A stretch of DNA of 64,000 nt from JAGRAX01 sp041391365. GTDB taxonomy: Bacteria > Bdellovibrionota_G > JALEGL01 > JAGRMV01. Both the position numbers and the translations under genes were made by a program. Location: NCBI GenBank assembly GCA_041391365.1, contig JAWKOC010000002.1, positions 1-64,000 on the forward strand, given 5' to 3'. Within the stretch, counting starts at the first letter, position 1. Each line of letters starts with the position of its first letter. Shown piece by piece: positions 50,529-58,613 of the stretch. The notes beneath the pieces are model-generated. The model did not search any database. It had not been told where the DNA came from and saw only the letters and a program-made list of their open reading frames with translations.

Positions 50529-51188
50529 TCACAGATCATCAGAATCACTTGAAATTCCAATGGTTTGCTGATCGATCAACTCTTGACTTTCTTCGAGATT
50601 TTCATTGGTTTCGTGCATTGAAGGATCTGCATGATCTTCCACCGCTTTGGCCACGGTCACCAGAGCAGGACGCAGAAGTCGATCATGGATGAAGTAGGCC
50701 TTTTTGTGTTCTTCGATGACTTCATTGGGAGCGTGTTCAGAGGTTTCGACATAATTCATGGCTTCGTGCAGGTTGGGGTCAAAGCTCTTTCCCAAAGCCG
50801 ACTGACCGCGGATGTGGAATTTTTCCAAACTTTGCTGCAATTGCTGAAAGATCATCCGAATACCTTGAAGAACTGTATTGTTTTCTTCTGACGTCGATTT
50901 GGAGTGAGCCATGGCTCGTTCAAAGTTGTCGACAACTTCCAGAAGTTCACGGGCAAAACTCTCGTGTCCAAAACGTACCAATTCGATTTTGTCCTTTTGG
51001 GCCCGTTTTCGAAAATTGTCAAAATCGGCAGACACCCGCAACAACCGATCGTAATACTCTTTCTCTTTGCTGGGAGAAGCCTCTGAGGGCTCTTCGTTGG
51101 ATTCCGAATCCTGTTCACCATTGACTTCGGATACAGCCGAGACGGCTTCTTCCATCAATTTTTCTAACTTTTCTTGTTCATCGCTCAT
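50529..51188 (-). CDS. grpE: Nucleotide exchange factor GrpE
   Basis: This 219-residue protein has an acidic disordered N-terminus and the GrpE coiled coil starting YYDRLLRVSADFDNFRKRAQK. The dimer helix contains SFARELLEVVDNFERAM, and the beta-wing has FDPNLHEAMNYVE and HDRLLRPALVTVAK. An acidic C-terminal tail of about 30 residues (EDHADPSMHETNENLEES) is longer than usual. GrpE releases ADP from DnaK in the cytoplasm. It precedes dnaK, as in many heat-shock operons. No CIRCE element is seen upstream; a weak TTGCCT-17-TATTTT pair on the minus strand may be its promoter. Confidence 0.93.
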   Translation of the reverse strand: MSDEQEKLEKLMEEAVSAVSEVNGEQDSESNEEPSEASPSKEKEYYDRLLRVSADFDNFRKRAQKDKIELVRFGHESFARELLEVVDNFERAMAHSKSTSEENNTVLQGIRMIFQQLQQSLEKFHIRGQSALGKSFDPNLHEAMNYVETSEHAPNEVIEEHKKAYFIHDRLLRPALVTVAKAVEDHADPSMHETNENLEESQELIDQQTIGISSDSDDL

Positions 51189-51319
51189 GTTTCTACTCCA
51201 AAAAAACCAACGTTTCGTTTCTCCCGAAATGAATGCAAGGTGTTGATTGACCTCAAAATACTATGAAGAGCAAGATCAGGCAAGCCAAGTGTAGACTCTT
51301 GGAGCGCGATCTTCGGGGT

Positions 51320-52456
51320 TCAATCAAAGATTCGTGTCAGAACTTCATTGAGGATGGGCAGATATTGAGATCGAATAGCCAAATTTCCGTTTCGATATTC
51401 CAGATGTGATTGGACCAGAGATTCAATGTTGTTTTTGAAGACCTCGGGAATGGATCCAAAAGAAGACTGAAGTTTGTCGAGGCTGATGCCTTTTTCGAGT
51501 CTCAATCCCGTCAATAAAAGATCCTTCCATAGTGTTTGATGTTCCAAAGGCTCTTCCTCAAAACAGGTTGACCCTTTTTGCATACTCAGCATGTATTGTT
51601 TCAAACTGCGAGGATTGGCAAAACGGCGGAGAGATTTGGCGTTTTGAAAAGAGTGGGAAGAAACTCCCAGGCCCCAATATTCTTGCGCGGTCCAGTATCC
51701 CATGTTGTGAACGGAAGCGAATCCATCTCGCGCTGAATTCGAAACCTCATAGTTTTGGTAGGCTCGATCCGCCAAAAAATCTCTTCCCGTGAGCATCATA
51801 TTCGCGATGTCTTGATCTTCCGGCAAATGAAGTTTCTTTTGACGGAGCTGCTGGTGAAAAGAAGTCTTTTCTTCGATGGTCAGTTGATAACACGAAACAT
51901 GCTCGGGCTGGAACATCAACACTTTTTCCAGCGTATCTTTCCAGGAGTCCAGAGTCTGGTGCTCTAGCCCATACATCAAATCCACGCTGATGTTCCCAAA
52001 ACCCGCTTTTCGAAGAATTCGAATGCTTTCGGCCACGTCTTTTTCGCAGTGTGATCTTCCCAGGCGCTGCAGCTGCCGATCATCCATGCTTTGGACGCCC
52101 AGGCTGATGCGATTGATTCCCAAGCGCTTCCAATCCAAAGCCTTGTCCAAGTGAACATCTTCTGGGTTGCATTCCAACGTGATTTCGGTTTCGGATGAAA
52201 AAATAAATACCTGACTCAGTTTCATGAGCACTTTGTCGATGAGAAAAGCAGGGATCAAACTTGGCGTGCCTCCCCCAATGTATACAGAGGAGAGTTTCTG
52301 CCGTTTCCATTGATATTGTTCGAACAGATAAATTTCACTCACCAGAGCCTGAGTGTATTCGTAGATCAGTTGGGTGTCGGTGTTGGTTGAAACATAAAAA
52401 TCACAAAATGGACATAGACGATGACAAAACGGAAAATGAACGTATACACCTAGCAT
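51320..52456 (-). CDS. hemW: Radical SAM heme chaperone HemW (coproporphyrinogen oxidase-like)
   Basis: This 378-residue radical SAM protein has the iron-sulfur motif CHRLCPFC (C11, C15, C18) at its N-terminus and VYIGGGTPSLIP, ECNPEDVHLDK and RISLGVQSMDDRQLQRLGR, all hallmarks of the HemN/HemW group. The CxxxCxxC followed by DFYV rather than the HemN CxxCxC pattern, the absence of the HemN N-terminal arm, and the length of about 380 fit HemW, a heme-binding protein and not a true oxidase. It lies between grpE and two DUF507 genes on the minus strand. Confidence 0.88.
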   Translation of the reverse strand: MLGVYVHFPFCHRLCPFCDFYVSTNTDTQLIYEYTQALVSEIYLFEQYQWKRQKLSSVYIGGGTPSLIPAFLIDKVLMKLSQVFIFSSETEITLECNPEDVHLDKALDWKRLGINRISLGVQSMDDRQLQRLGRSHCEKDVAESIRILRKAGFGNISVDLMYGLEHQTLDSWKDTLEKVLMFQPEHVSCYQLTIEEKTSFHQQLRQKKLHLPEDQDIANMMLTGRDFLADRAYQNYEVSNSARDGFASVHNMGYWTAQEYWGLGVSSHSFQNAKSLRRFANPRSLKQYMLSMQKGSTCFEEEPLEHQTLWKDLLLTGLRLEKGISLDKLQSSFGSIPEVFKNNIESLVQSHLEYRNGNLAIRSQYLPILNEVLTRIFD

Positions 52457-52499
52457 GCAATGTGCCCCCTATATAAAAAAGGATGATTCGTTTGTTGAG

Positions 52500-52772
52500 T
52501 TACAACCAGCGTTTTAGCATCTCTTCCTCGAAATGCTTGCGATACATGACATCCCATTCTCGAGTTCCCTCAAGTATTTGCCGAGAATAAGATGCAATTT
52601 TTTTTCTTACCACAAGGTCCACTTCTAGGTCCAACGTGCAATATGCTGTGAGAATCTCTTTGGTGATTTTGAGAATTCTCCCTGGATCACTCACCGTCAT
52701 GGTTGAGTCATGCACCGGTTGTTCACAGAGCAAATGGGCAATGTGAGAAATTTTTTCTTCAGACAATCTCAT
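52500..52772 (-). CDS. DUF507 family protein, second of a tandem pair
   Basis: This 90-residue protein starts MRLSEEKISHIAHLLCEQ, the characteristic N-terminus of DUF507, a small helical family of unknown function common in deltaproteobacterial and Aquificae genomes. Mid-protein TKEILTAYCTLDLEVDLVVRKKI and the C-terminal EWDVMYRKHFEEEMLKR complete the family pattern. ATG 52772 is preferred to a TTG two codons upstream, leaving 2 nt to the preceding DUF507 stop. The tandem pair is probably an obligate heteromeric unit. Location beside hemW, grpE and dnaK is suggestive but not informative. Confidence 0.75.
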   Translation of the reverse strand: MRLSEEKISHIAHLLCEQPVHDSTMTVSDPGRILKITKEILTAYCTLDLEVDLVVRKKIASYSRQILEGTREWDVMYRKHFEEEMLKRWL

Positions 52773-52774
52773 GA

Positions 52775-53056
52775 TCAAATCACCAATTTTCTTTCTTTGA
52801 TGAGTTGATTTTTGATCATCTGGAACATTTTATGTTTGTCAATTTCCCCGCGATCTATTTGCGGTGCAAATTTTTCAAGCATTTTTTCAACCTCTTGATT
52901 CAAAAGGTCTTCCACCTGAAGGTCTTGGATGAAAATACTTTGAAGTTTGGTCTTCAAAGCCTGGCTCGAATGCGAGGTTTGCACGAGCTTTTGCTCTTGC
53001 CAGACTCTCACCAGTCGTTCCACAACGCGGATGACTTCTTCTTCCCTCAAGCGCAT
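52775..53056 (-). CDS. DUF507 family protein, first of a tandem pair
   Basis: This 93-residue helical protein starts MRLREEEVIRVVERLVRVWQ, the same DUF507 pattern as its neighbour. The middle has FIQDLQVEDLLNQEVEKMLEK and the end FQMIKNQLIKERKLVI. It is more basic at the C-terminus than the second copy and only distantly similar to it, so the duplication is old. It is immediately followed by the second copy (2-nt spacing). No enzymatic motif is visible and function is unknown. Confidence 0.75.
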   Translation of the reverse strand: MRLREEEVIRVVERLVRVWQEQKLVQTSHSSQALKTKLQSIFIQDLQVEDLLNQEVEKMLEKFAPQIDRGEIDKHKMFQMIKNQLIKERKLVI

Positions 53057-53141
53057 GTTCGAAGGGCATCCTACGGAAATTCCCCTCGAAACAAAAGCTT
53101 TTTCCTTTTTCCAAGTGTTTCAACAGGGTGGGTGAATGTAT

Positions 53142-54329
53142 CTATTCGAAATGAAAGGCCCGATACCTACCCAAGGCAATTTCTCCGCACAAGCAATCGC
53201 AGGCAGCGCCGGTGGCTTGGCTTACGTTGTTGCATCGACCCTGCAAAAGATCCATGCCCAAGATTCCAAAACTAAGAGCCTCCACCTGATCCACAGGGAT
53301 CCCATAGTCGGAACTGACCGCAATCTCTTGATCAGGAAACAAAGTCTCCAAAATTTCTCGAAAGTAGGTGTTTTTGGCTCCGCCACCACACAAAACAATT
53401 TTGGAAAGTTTGGGATAGCATGGAAAAATAAATTTTTGGTACGCGCGGGCCAGCGTATGCGCGGTGGTATGCGCCATCGTGGAAGCCGCATCTTCGAGGG
53501 AGAGTGACAAAATTTCATTTCGAAATTGAGAAAGATAGTCCTCTCCAAAGTCTTCCCACCCGGTGGATTTGGGAGGGGCCTCATTGAAATACTCATGCAT
53601 GAGCAGATTGTTGACCAAGTTCATGTCAGGCTTGCCTTTTCGTGCAAGCTCCCCGTCCTTGTCAAATCGTTGCTCTGATTTTGTATGCCAGCGCAAAACG
53701 ATGTCCATCCACATGTTGGCAGGTCCCGTATCAAAGGCCATGGGGATGTAACCTTTGTCGATCAAGGTCAGATTGCTTACCCCTCCCAGATTTTGAATCG
53801 CGATGGTTTGATCTGGTTCACCAAACAGAACACGATGAGCATGGGGGACAAAGGGTGCCCCTTGACCTCCTTCGACAACATCCCTCTGGCGAAAATTTCC
53901 AACCGTTGTGATGCCCGTTTTTTGGGCCAAATGAGAAAGGTTCGCCACCTGAATGGTGAACCGACAGGCATGATCCAATACCATCTGTGGTTTTGGATAA
54001 TGGGCCAGGGTTTGGCCATGCACGCCCAAACAAAAAACATCGTTGGCGCGGGTGCGGGTGTGTTTCAAAAGACCTTCCACCAGCTCGGTGGCCCAGATGG
54101 ACCAGAGCTGAGAAAGTTGGGCGGCATGATGAAGGTCCTTGGATTGAATCAGGTCCTTGATCCAGAACTGCTCTTTGGAAGAGAATTCTCGGTGAAGATG
54201 ATGCAATTGGGCAACACGATATCCCCCTTCTTCTTTGGGATGCATATGAGCCAATACCGCGTCCATCCCATCCAGGGAGGTTCCGGACATGATGCCGATG
54301 ATGCAATACGAATTGAGGTTTTGATTCAT
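53142..54329 (-). CDS. anmK: Anhydro-N-acetylmuramic acid kinase
   Basis: This 395-residue sugar kinase recycles peptidoglycan: it opens and phosphorylates 1,6-anhydro-MurNAc to MurNAc-6-phosphate. Family signatures are IGIMSGTSLDGMDAVLAHM at the N-terminus, GVHGQTLAHYP, TVGNFRQRDVVEGGQGAPFVP, and KIVLCGGGAKNTYFREIL near the C-terminus. It is about 25 residues longer than the E. coli enzyme. MurQ is not in the window. It lies upstream of the DUF507 pair on the minus strand and is divergent from the FHA-GGDEF gene. Confidence 0.93.
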   Translation of the reverse strand: MNQNLNSYCIIGIMSGTSLDGMDAVLAHMHPKEEGGYRVAQLHHLHREFSSKEQFWIKDLIQSKDLHHAAQLSQLWSIWATELVEGLLKHTRTRANDVFCLGVHGQTLAHYPKPQMVLDHACRFTIQVANLSHLAQKTGITTVGNFRQRDVVEGGQGAPFVPHAHRVLFGEPDQTIAIQNLGGVSNLTLIDKGYIPMAFDTGPANMWMDIVLRWHTKSEQRFDKDGELARKGKPDMNLVNNLLMHEYFNEAPPKSTGWEDFGEDYLSQFRNEILSLSLEDAASTMAHTTAHTLARAYQKFIFPCYPKLSKIVLCGGGAKNTYFREILETLFPDQEIAVSSDYGIPVDQVEALSFGILGMDLLQGRCNNVSQATGAACDCLCGEIALGRYRAFHFE

Positions 54330-54449
54330 GAAGGTTGTATTGTTACGCTATAATCTTCTCTATGTATAAGGGTTTGAGATGCCATAGATCTTTTCCCCAA
54401 ATCATAGTACACTAGGAATTTCCAAACGGTAAGTGCAAAACATAGAGTC

Positions 54450-55343
54450 ATGAGCGAAACCACAGTTGTCAAAAAGAACATTGCCCAGATCTCCGACGAG
54501 GAAAAAAAGAAAATTCCTTGCCTGGTGGTTCTGGAGGGCAGCCATTTGGGCGAGGTGTTCAAAATTGAAGAAGATTCAGTGGTGATTGGCCGAGAGCAAA
54601 GTTGTGACATCGTGATTTTGGAAGAGGGCATTTCACGACGACATGCTCGAATCGATTGCCACGAAGAATCCTATACGATCTCGGATTTGGAAAGCACCAA
54701 CGGAACGTTTGTCAACGGAGCGCCCATTGATCATAGCTCACTCGCGGATGGGGATAAAATTCAAATTGGGGATGTGCTGCTTCGTTTCTCTTTTGAGGAT
54801 TTGATCGATGTGGGCCATCAGGAAAATCTTCGCAACTTGGCCATGCGAGATCCTCTGACCAAGATTTACAATCGTCGTTATTTCATGGACATGCTCACGC
54901 GAGAAATCAGCTATGCGCAGCGGTCGAATTTGCCTCTGACCTGCATTTTGTTTGACATTGATCACTTCAAAAAAATCAACGATACTCTCGGACATCAAGC
55001 TGGAGATACTGTCCTGCAGGCGGTGGCTCAGCGAATTGCCAAGGAGCTACGGATCTACGATGCTTTTGCACGGTATGGGGGAGAAGAGTTTGCCATCATG
55101 CTTCGTGCGACGGCACTGGACAACGCTTTGATCTTGGCCGAGCGAATTCGTTCCATCATCGAAAAACTGGCCGTGGATGTGGATGGAAAAATCGCCAAAA
55201 TTACGGTGAGTTTGGGGATTGCTTCTTTGCCTTCAGGGCAGTTTTCCTCTCCTGAAGATTTGCTTCGTGTTGCCGATCGTTATTTGTATCAGGCCAAGGA
55301 AAAAGGCCGCAATCGCATATGCTCTGTGCGCAATGTTGAGTAG
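54450..55343 (+). CDS. FHA-GGDEF diguanylate cyclase
   Basis: This 297-residue cytoplasmic protein joins an FHA domain (about residues 25-115: VVIGREQSCDIVI, ISRRHARIDC, STNGTFVNG) to a GGDEF domain (130-290). The active site is intact, RYGGEEF with GGEEF at 210-214, and the inhibitory RxxD is present at 201-204 (RIYD), five residues before the GG. It should make c-di-GMP from GTP, with output steered by binding of the FHA domain to phosphothreonine on a kinase substrate and feedback by c-di-GMP. The same domain pair is known from Bdellovibrio DgcB. Its stop overlaps the rsmE start by 11 nt. It contrasts with the degenerate GGDEF at 25888. Confidence 0.9.
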   Translation: MSETTVVKKNIAQISDEEKKKIPCLVVLEGSHLGEVFKIEEDSVVIGREQSCDIVILEEGISRRHARIDCHEESYTISDLESTNGTFVNGAPIDHSSLADGDKIQIGDVLLRFSFEDLIDVGHQENLRNLAMRDPLTKIYNRRYFMDMLTREISYAQRSNLPLTCILFDIDHFKKINDTLGHQAGDTVLQAVAQRIAKELRIYDAFARYGGEEFAIMLRATALDNALILAERIRSIIEKLAVDVDGKIAKITVSLGIASLPSGQFSSPEDLLRVADRYLYQAKEKGRNRICSVRNVE

Positions 55344-56091
55344 CGATCAAGAAGCATCGGGCGTAGCTCAGATCTGGAGAATCTACGCACACGAACTAGA
55401 AAACCACCAACAGCAGCTGGATCTTTTTGATGAGCGGGTTCATTTGCTCTTTCGTGTTCTTCGTAAAAAAACAGGAGATGCCATTGAAATTCTCAACGGT
55501 CGTGGACTTCGTGCACAGTCGTCGATTGCCATGATTTCCTCCAAGAAAGCCACCCTGACCATCACACGCATCCAAGAAGAAAAGGCTCCCATGCCCAGAG
55601 TAGATGTATATCCCGCCATGATTTCTTTTGAAGCAATGTCGTGGATGGTGGAAAAACTTACCGAGCTGGGAGTTTCTACCATTGGGTTTTTTCGCGCTGA
55701 TCGATCGAAAGTTTTGCTGCGCGATAACAAATTGGAAAAACTTCAGCGCATTGCCATAGAGGCCATTCGACAATGTGGTCAAGCTCATTTGCCAAAAATT
55801 CATTGCTATTCTAGTCTGGCTCACGCCATGGAAAGCGCAGATCAACAGAAAATATTTTTTTTGGATGAGATGGGGACCCGTAACTTTTCTTGCCTTTTTT
55901 CGATGGACCCACATGTAACCTTTGGTTACGTTGTGGGACCCGAGGCTTCACTTTCGTTGGAAGAAAAAAAACTTCTCAAGGACAAACAAATGGAGGGTCT
56001 TCGCTTGACAAACAGTGTACTTCGAGCTGAAACCGCCAGCATTACTGCACTTGCAGCGTTGCGTGCTGCATTTTATCAAAATGCTCCTTGA
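55333..56091 (+). CDS. rsmE: 16S rRNA (uracil1498-N3)-methyltransferase RsmE
   Basis: This 252-residue SPOUT methyltransferase modifies U1498 of 16S rRNA. Recognisable blocks are RVHLLFRVLRKKTGDAIEIL near the N-terminus, EKLTELGVSTIGFFRADRSK, FGYVVGPEASLSLEEKK (the SAM knot) and the C-terminal RLTNSVLRAETASITALAAL. ATG 55333 lies 11 nt inside the end of the FHA-GGDEF gene and fits the family start; the frame extends further upstream only because of that overlap. The pairing with a diguanylate cyclase is likely just operon packing. Confidence 0.9.
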   Translation: MLSSDQEASGVAQIWRIYAHELENHQQQLDLFDERVHLLFRVLRKKTGDAIEILNGRGLRAQSSIAMISSKKATLTITRIQEEKAPMPRVDVYPAMISFEAMSWMVEKLTELGVSTIGFFRADRSKVLLRDNKLEKLQRIAIEAIRQCGQAHLPKIHCYSSLAHAMESADQQKIFFLDEMGTRNFSCLFSMDPHVTFGYVVGPEASLSLEEKKLLKDKQMEGLRLTNSVLRAETASITALAALRAAFYQNAP

Positions 56092-56136
56092 GCTTTGAGT
56101 CAAAAACACGGTACAATGAAAGTCATAAGGTCCACC

Positions 56137-57858
56137 ATGAATCAAATCCTCGCCCAAACAATCCCTTTTGGATTGGGCATGTTTTTCTTTTTTGCCAACG
56201 CTTTCCCCGTGCAAGCCAACGCCGAAGAAATCAGCCTCGAAAAAACCAACCCATCATCCAAAGCCCTTCAGCATGTATTGCACGCCGAATATGCTTTTTT
56301 TCAGGGAGATTTTGTTGCGGCTTTGGATCAGCTGAAAAAAGCGGTCAAAGAAGATCCCACGTCCCCGTATCTTCATCTGCGCTTAGCCTTGGAATTTGCC
56401 AGAATCGGGGATCTTGATCAGTCGATGCTCACTGCAAAAAAAGCTTTGGAAAATGATCCCTCATATTGGGAAGCCACATTCTTCTTGGCCAAGCTCTATG
56501 CACTCAAACAAGAATTTGATCAAAGTGTAGCACTGTTCGATCAACTCCTTGAAAGAGGAGATTTGGATGAACCGTCGATCATGGACATTCGCTTTTCTCT
56601 TTCCAGCGTGTACATTGATATGGGAAAACTCAAGGAAGCTCAGTTCTTGCTTGAAAACATTGTTCGAGAAGATGATGAACATTTGTTTGCGTACTATTAT
56701 TTGGGAAGAGTCTATGCCGAGCAGCTTTTGTTTTCCAAATCGGTTCAAGCTTATGAGAAGACCGTTCAAATCAATCCTGAGTTTATCGCAGCATGGAAAG
56801 CGTTAGGGTTCATTCATGAATATCTGGGAAATCATGATCAGTCGTTGCATGCTTTTGAACAGGCCGCACACTATCAACCCAGCGATTTGGAAGTACACCG
56901 TTATTTGATGGATTTGTATTTGCAAACCGGAAAAATCGAACAAGCTGCAAAGGTTGCTCAAACCATGGTTCAGTACTATCCAGACTTGTCCGTGTTTCAA
57001 ACCCGTTTGGGACTTTTTTATTATCAACTCAAAAATTTTGAACAAAGCAAAGAAATTTTTGAACAACTGGTCAAAAAATTTCCAGACCAGACAGATCAAT
57101 TTTATTATTTGGCCATTGTTGAAAATCAATTGGGCATGAAGAAAGAGGCTCGAACTCATTTGAAAAAAGTCTCACGAGAGGCAGAAAATTATAAAAATGC
57201 AGTGATTGCTTTGTCTATGATGTTGGGAGAGATTGAAAAATTCAATGATGCTGAGCATGTGTTGAAAGAAGGTCTCAAAGATCGTCCCAACACCACTGAA
57301 TTCATTTTGAGTTTGTCGAGTCTTTATCTTCGGACAAATCAATTTTCCAAAGCCCGCAAGGTTTTGGAGAGATCAATTTCTGTCAATCAGTCCAATGAAT
57401 CGCTTTGGTTTGCGCTTGCGGAAGTGTATGAAAAATATGGAGATTTTACTGCACAGGAACAAAGTCTGAGAAAGGTATTGGCCATCAATGCCAACCATGC
57501 CTACGCACTCAACTATTTGGGCTACACCTACGCGGAGCGAGGAATCAAGCTGGGTGAGGCAGAACGATTGATTCTCAGAGCCTTGGAACTTGCTCCACAA
57601 GATGCCTACATTCAGGATAGTTTGGGATGGGTCTATTTCAAACAAGAACAATATCAAAAGGCCGTCGACCAGCTCAAAGTGGCGGTAGACAATGCACCGG
57701 ATGAGCCCGTGATTTTGGAGCACTATGCGCAGGCCTTGACCAAAATCAAAGATTTTCAAAAAGCGAGAGACTACTATCAAAAGTTGATCGATATGGTAGA
57801 AGACAACCATGATCGGTCAAAATATCAACAGACTTTGGAAACCATTTCCGATCATTAG
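56137..57858 (+). CDS. Secreted TPR-repeat protein
   Basis: This protein of about 573 residues has a signal peptide (TIPFGLGMFFFFANAFPVQANA) and then some 13 tetratricopeptide repeats covering most of its length, such as YLHLRLALEFARIGDLDQSM, AYYYLGRVYAEQLLFSKSVQ and YALNYLGYTYAERGIKLGEA. The last two match the consensus best. ATG 56137 follows AAGG at 56129-56132; ATG 56116 is an alternative. TPR arrays scaffold protein complexes; a periplasmic or outer-membrane-associated scaffold is likely. Its last 50 nt overlap the LolB-like gene, so the two are coupled, and the family is often found beside lipoprotein-handling genes. No catalytic domain is present. Confidence 0.8.
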   Translation: MNQILAQTIPFGLGMFFFFANAFPVQANAEEISLEKTNPSSKALQHVLHAEYAFFQGDFVAALDQLKKAVKEDPTSPYLHLRLALEFARIGDLDQSMLTAKKALENDPSYWEATFFLAKLYALKQEFDQSVALFDQLLERGDLDEPSIMDIRFSLSSVYIDMGKLKEAQFLLENIVREDDEHLFAYYYLGRVYAEQLLFSKSVQAYEKTVQINPEFIAAWKALGFIHEYLGNHDQSLHAFEQAAHYQPSDLEVHRYLMDLYLQTGKIEQAAKVAQTMVQYYPDLSVFQTRLGLFYYQLKNFEQSKEIFEQLVKKFPDQTDQFYYLAIVENQLGMKKEARTHLKKVSREAENYKNAVIALSMMLGEIEKFNDAEHVLKEGLKDRPNTTEFILSLSSLYLRTNQFSKARKVLERSISVNQSNESLWFALAEVYEKYGDFTAQEQSLRKVLAINANHAYALNYLGYTYAERGIKLGEAERLILRALELAPQDAYIQDSLGWVYFKQEQYQKAVDQLKVAVDNAPDEPVILEHYAQALTKIKDFQKARDYYQKLIDMVEDNHDRSKYQQTLETISDH

Positions 57859-58555
57859 TCTTTGCATTTGTCTTTTCTTGTCTGTTTCTTGCAGTCATCC
57901 CCATCCTACCATCCTTGCGAATCCGCTTTCCATGGATCAGTGGTGTAGCTCTTTGCAACGCCAGAGAAGAGTGCTTGCGACAAACAAAGTAGAGATGAGA
58001 TTGGAATACACGCACAAGGGCATCGCCAAGTACAATTTTTCTGGAACCATGTGGATGGATCCTCAAAGGCTGGTGGCCTATTTTCGCAGTATGGGATCCA
58101 TTGTTTCGGCCATTTCCTTTTCTTCCAAGAGCATGGTTGTTGTGAATTATCGAGACCGAGAGCAGTGGGTTTTGGATCCTTCTGAGTCCTTGCAAGAAAG
58201 TTTTGGTGTGGATCTTACGGGAAGGGAATTGTTTGATGTTCTCCGAGGCGTGGTTCCGGGACCGGAGCATCCATGGGAGAAACACAAATTGAGAAAACAA
58301 TTCATTCGATGGAGCAACTCTCATGGAGAGTGGGCACAGGTTGACGCCAATTCTTGGCTGCATGGACTTCGCATGTGCCATGTTCAAGAATGCAGAGTGA
58401 TAGAGTTTGGTCCGCAGAGCTTTGAGCAAGAAGGGCTCCACTATCCACAATGGCTGTCGCTCCAGCACAAGCAGGGAAATGTTCGAATCTACATCAAAGA
58501 CATCTCAACCATTGATCAGATCCCATCTTCGGTTCTTTCACCGCCACTGATCTGA
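57809..58555 (+). CDS. LolB-like / DUF4292 outer-membrane lipoprotein
   Basis: This 248-residue lipoprotein has a signal ending LFLSVSC (lipidated C28). Its mature domain has the order expected of LolA/LolB-type convex barrels: VEMRLEYTHKGIAKYNFSGTMWM, RLVAYFRSMGSIVSAISF, LTGRELFDVLRGVVPG. It resembles DUF4292 proteins, which are thought to replace LolB in lineages lacking a canonical one. It starts 50 nt inside the TPR gene and is followed 58 nt later by RNase J. With lolA 4 kb downstream, it is a good candidate for the outer-membrane lipoprotein receptor. That function is inferred from fold and context. Confidence 0.65.
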   Translation: MIGQNINRLWKPFPIISLCICLFLSVSCSHPHPTILANPLSMDQWCSSLQRQRRVLATNKVEMRLEYTHKGIAKYNFSGTMWMDPQRLVAYFRSMGSIVSAISFSSKSMVVVNYRDREQWVLDPSESLQESFGVDLTGRELFDVLRGVVPGPEHPWEKHKLRKQFIRWSNSHGEWAQVDANSWLHGLRMCHVQECRVIEFGPQSFEQEGLHYPQWLSLQHKQGNVRIYIKDISTIDQIPSSVLSPPLI

Positions 58556-58613
58556 GGATATTTCTCTGTCGGCACTGGATCGCCTGTGCTGGATGTGATA
58601 GCAATGCATTTCT

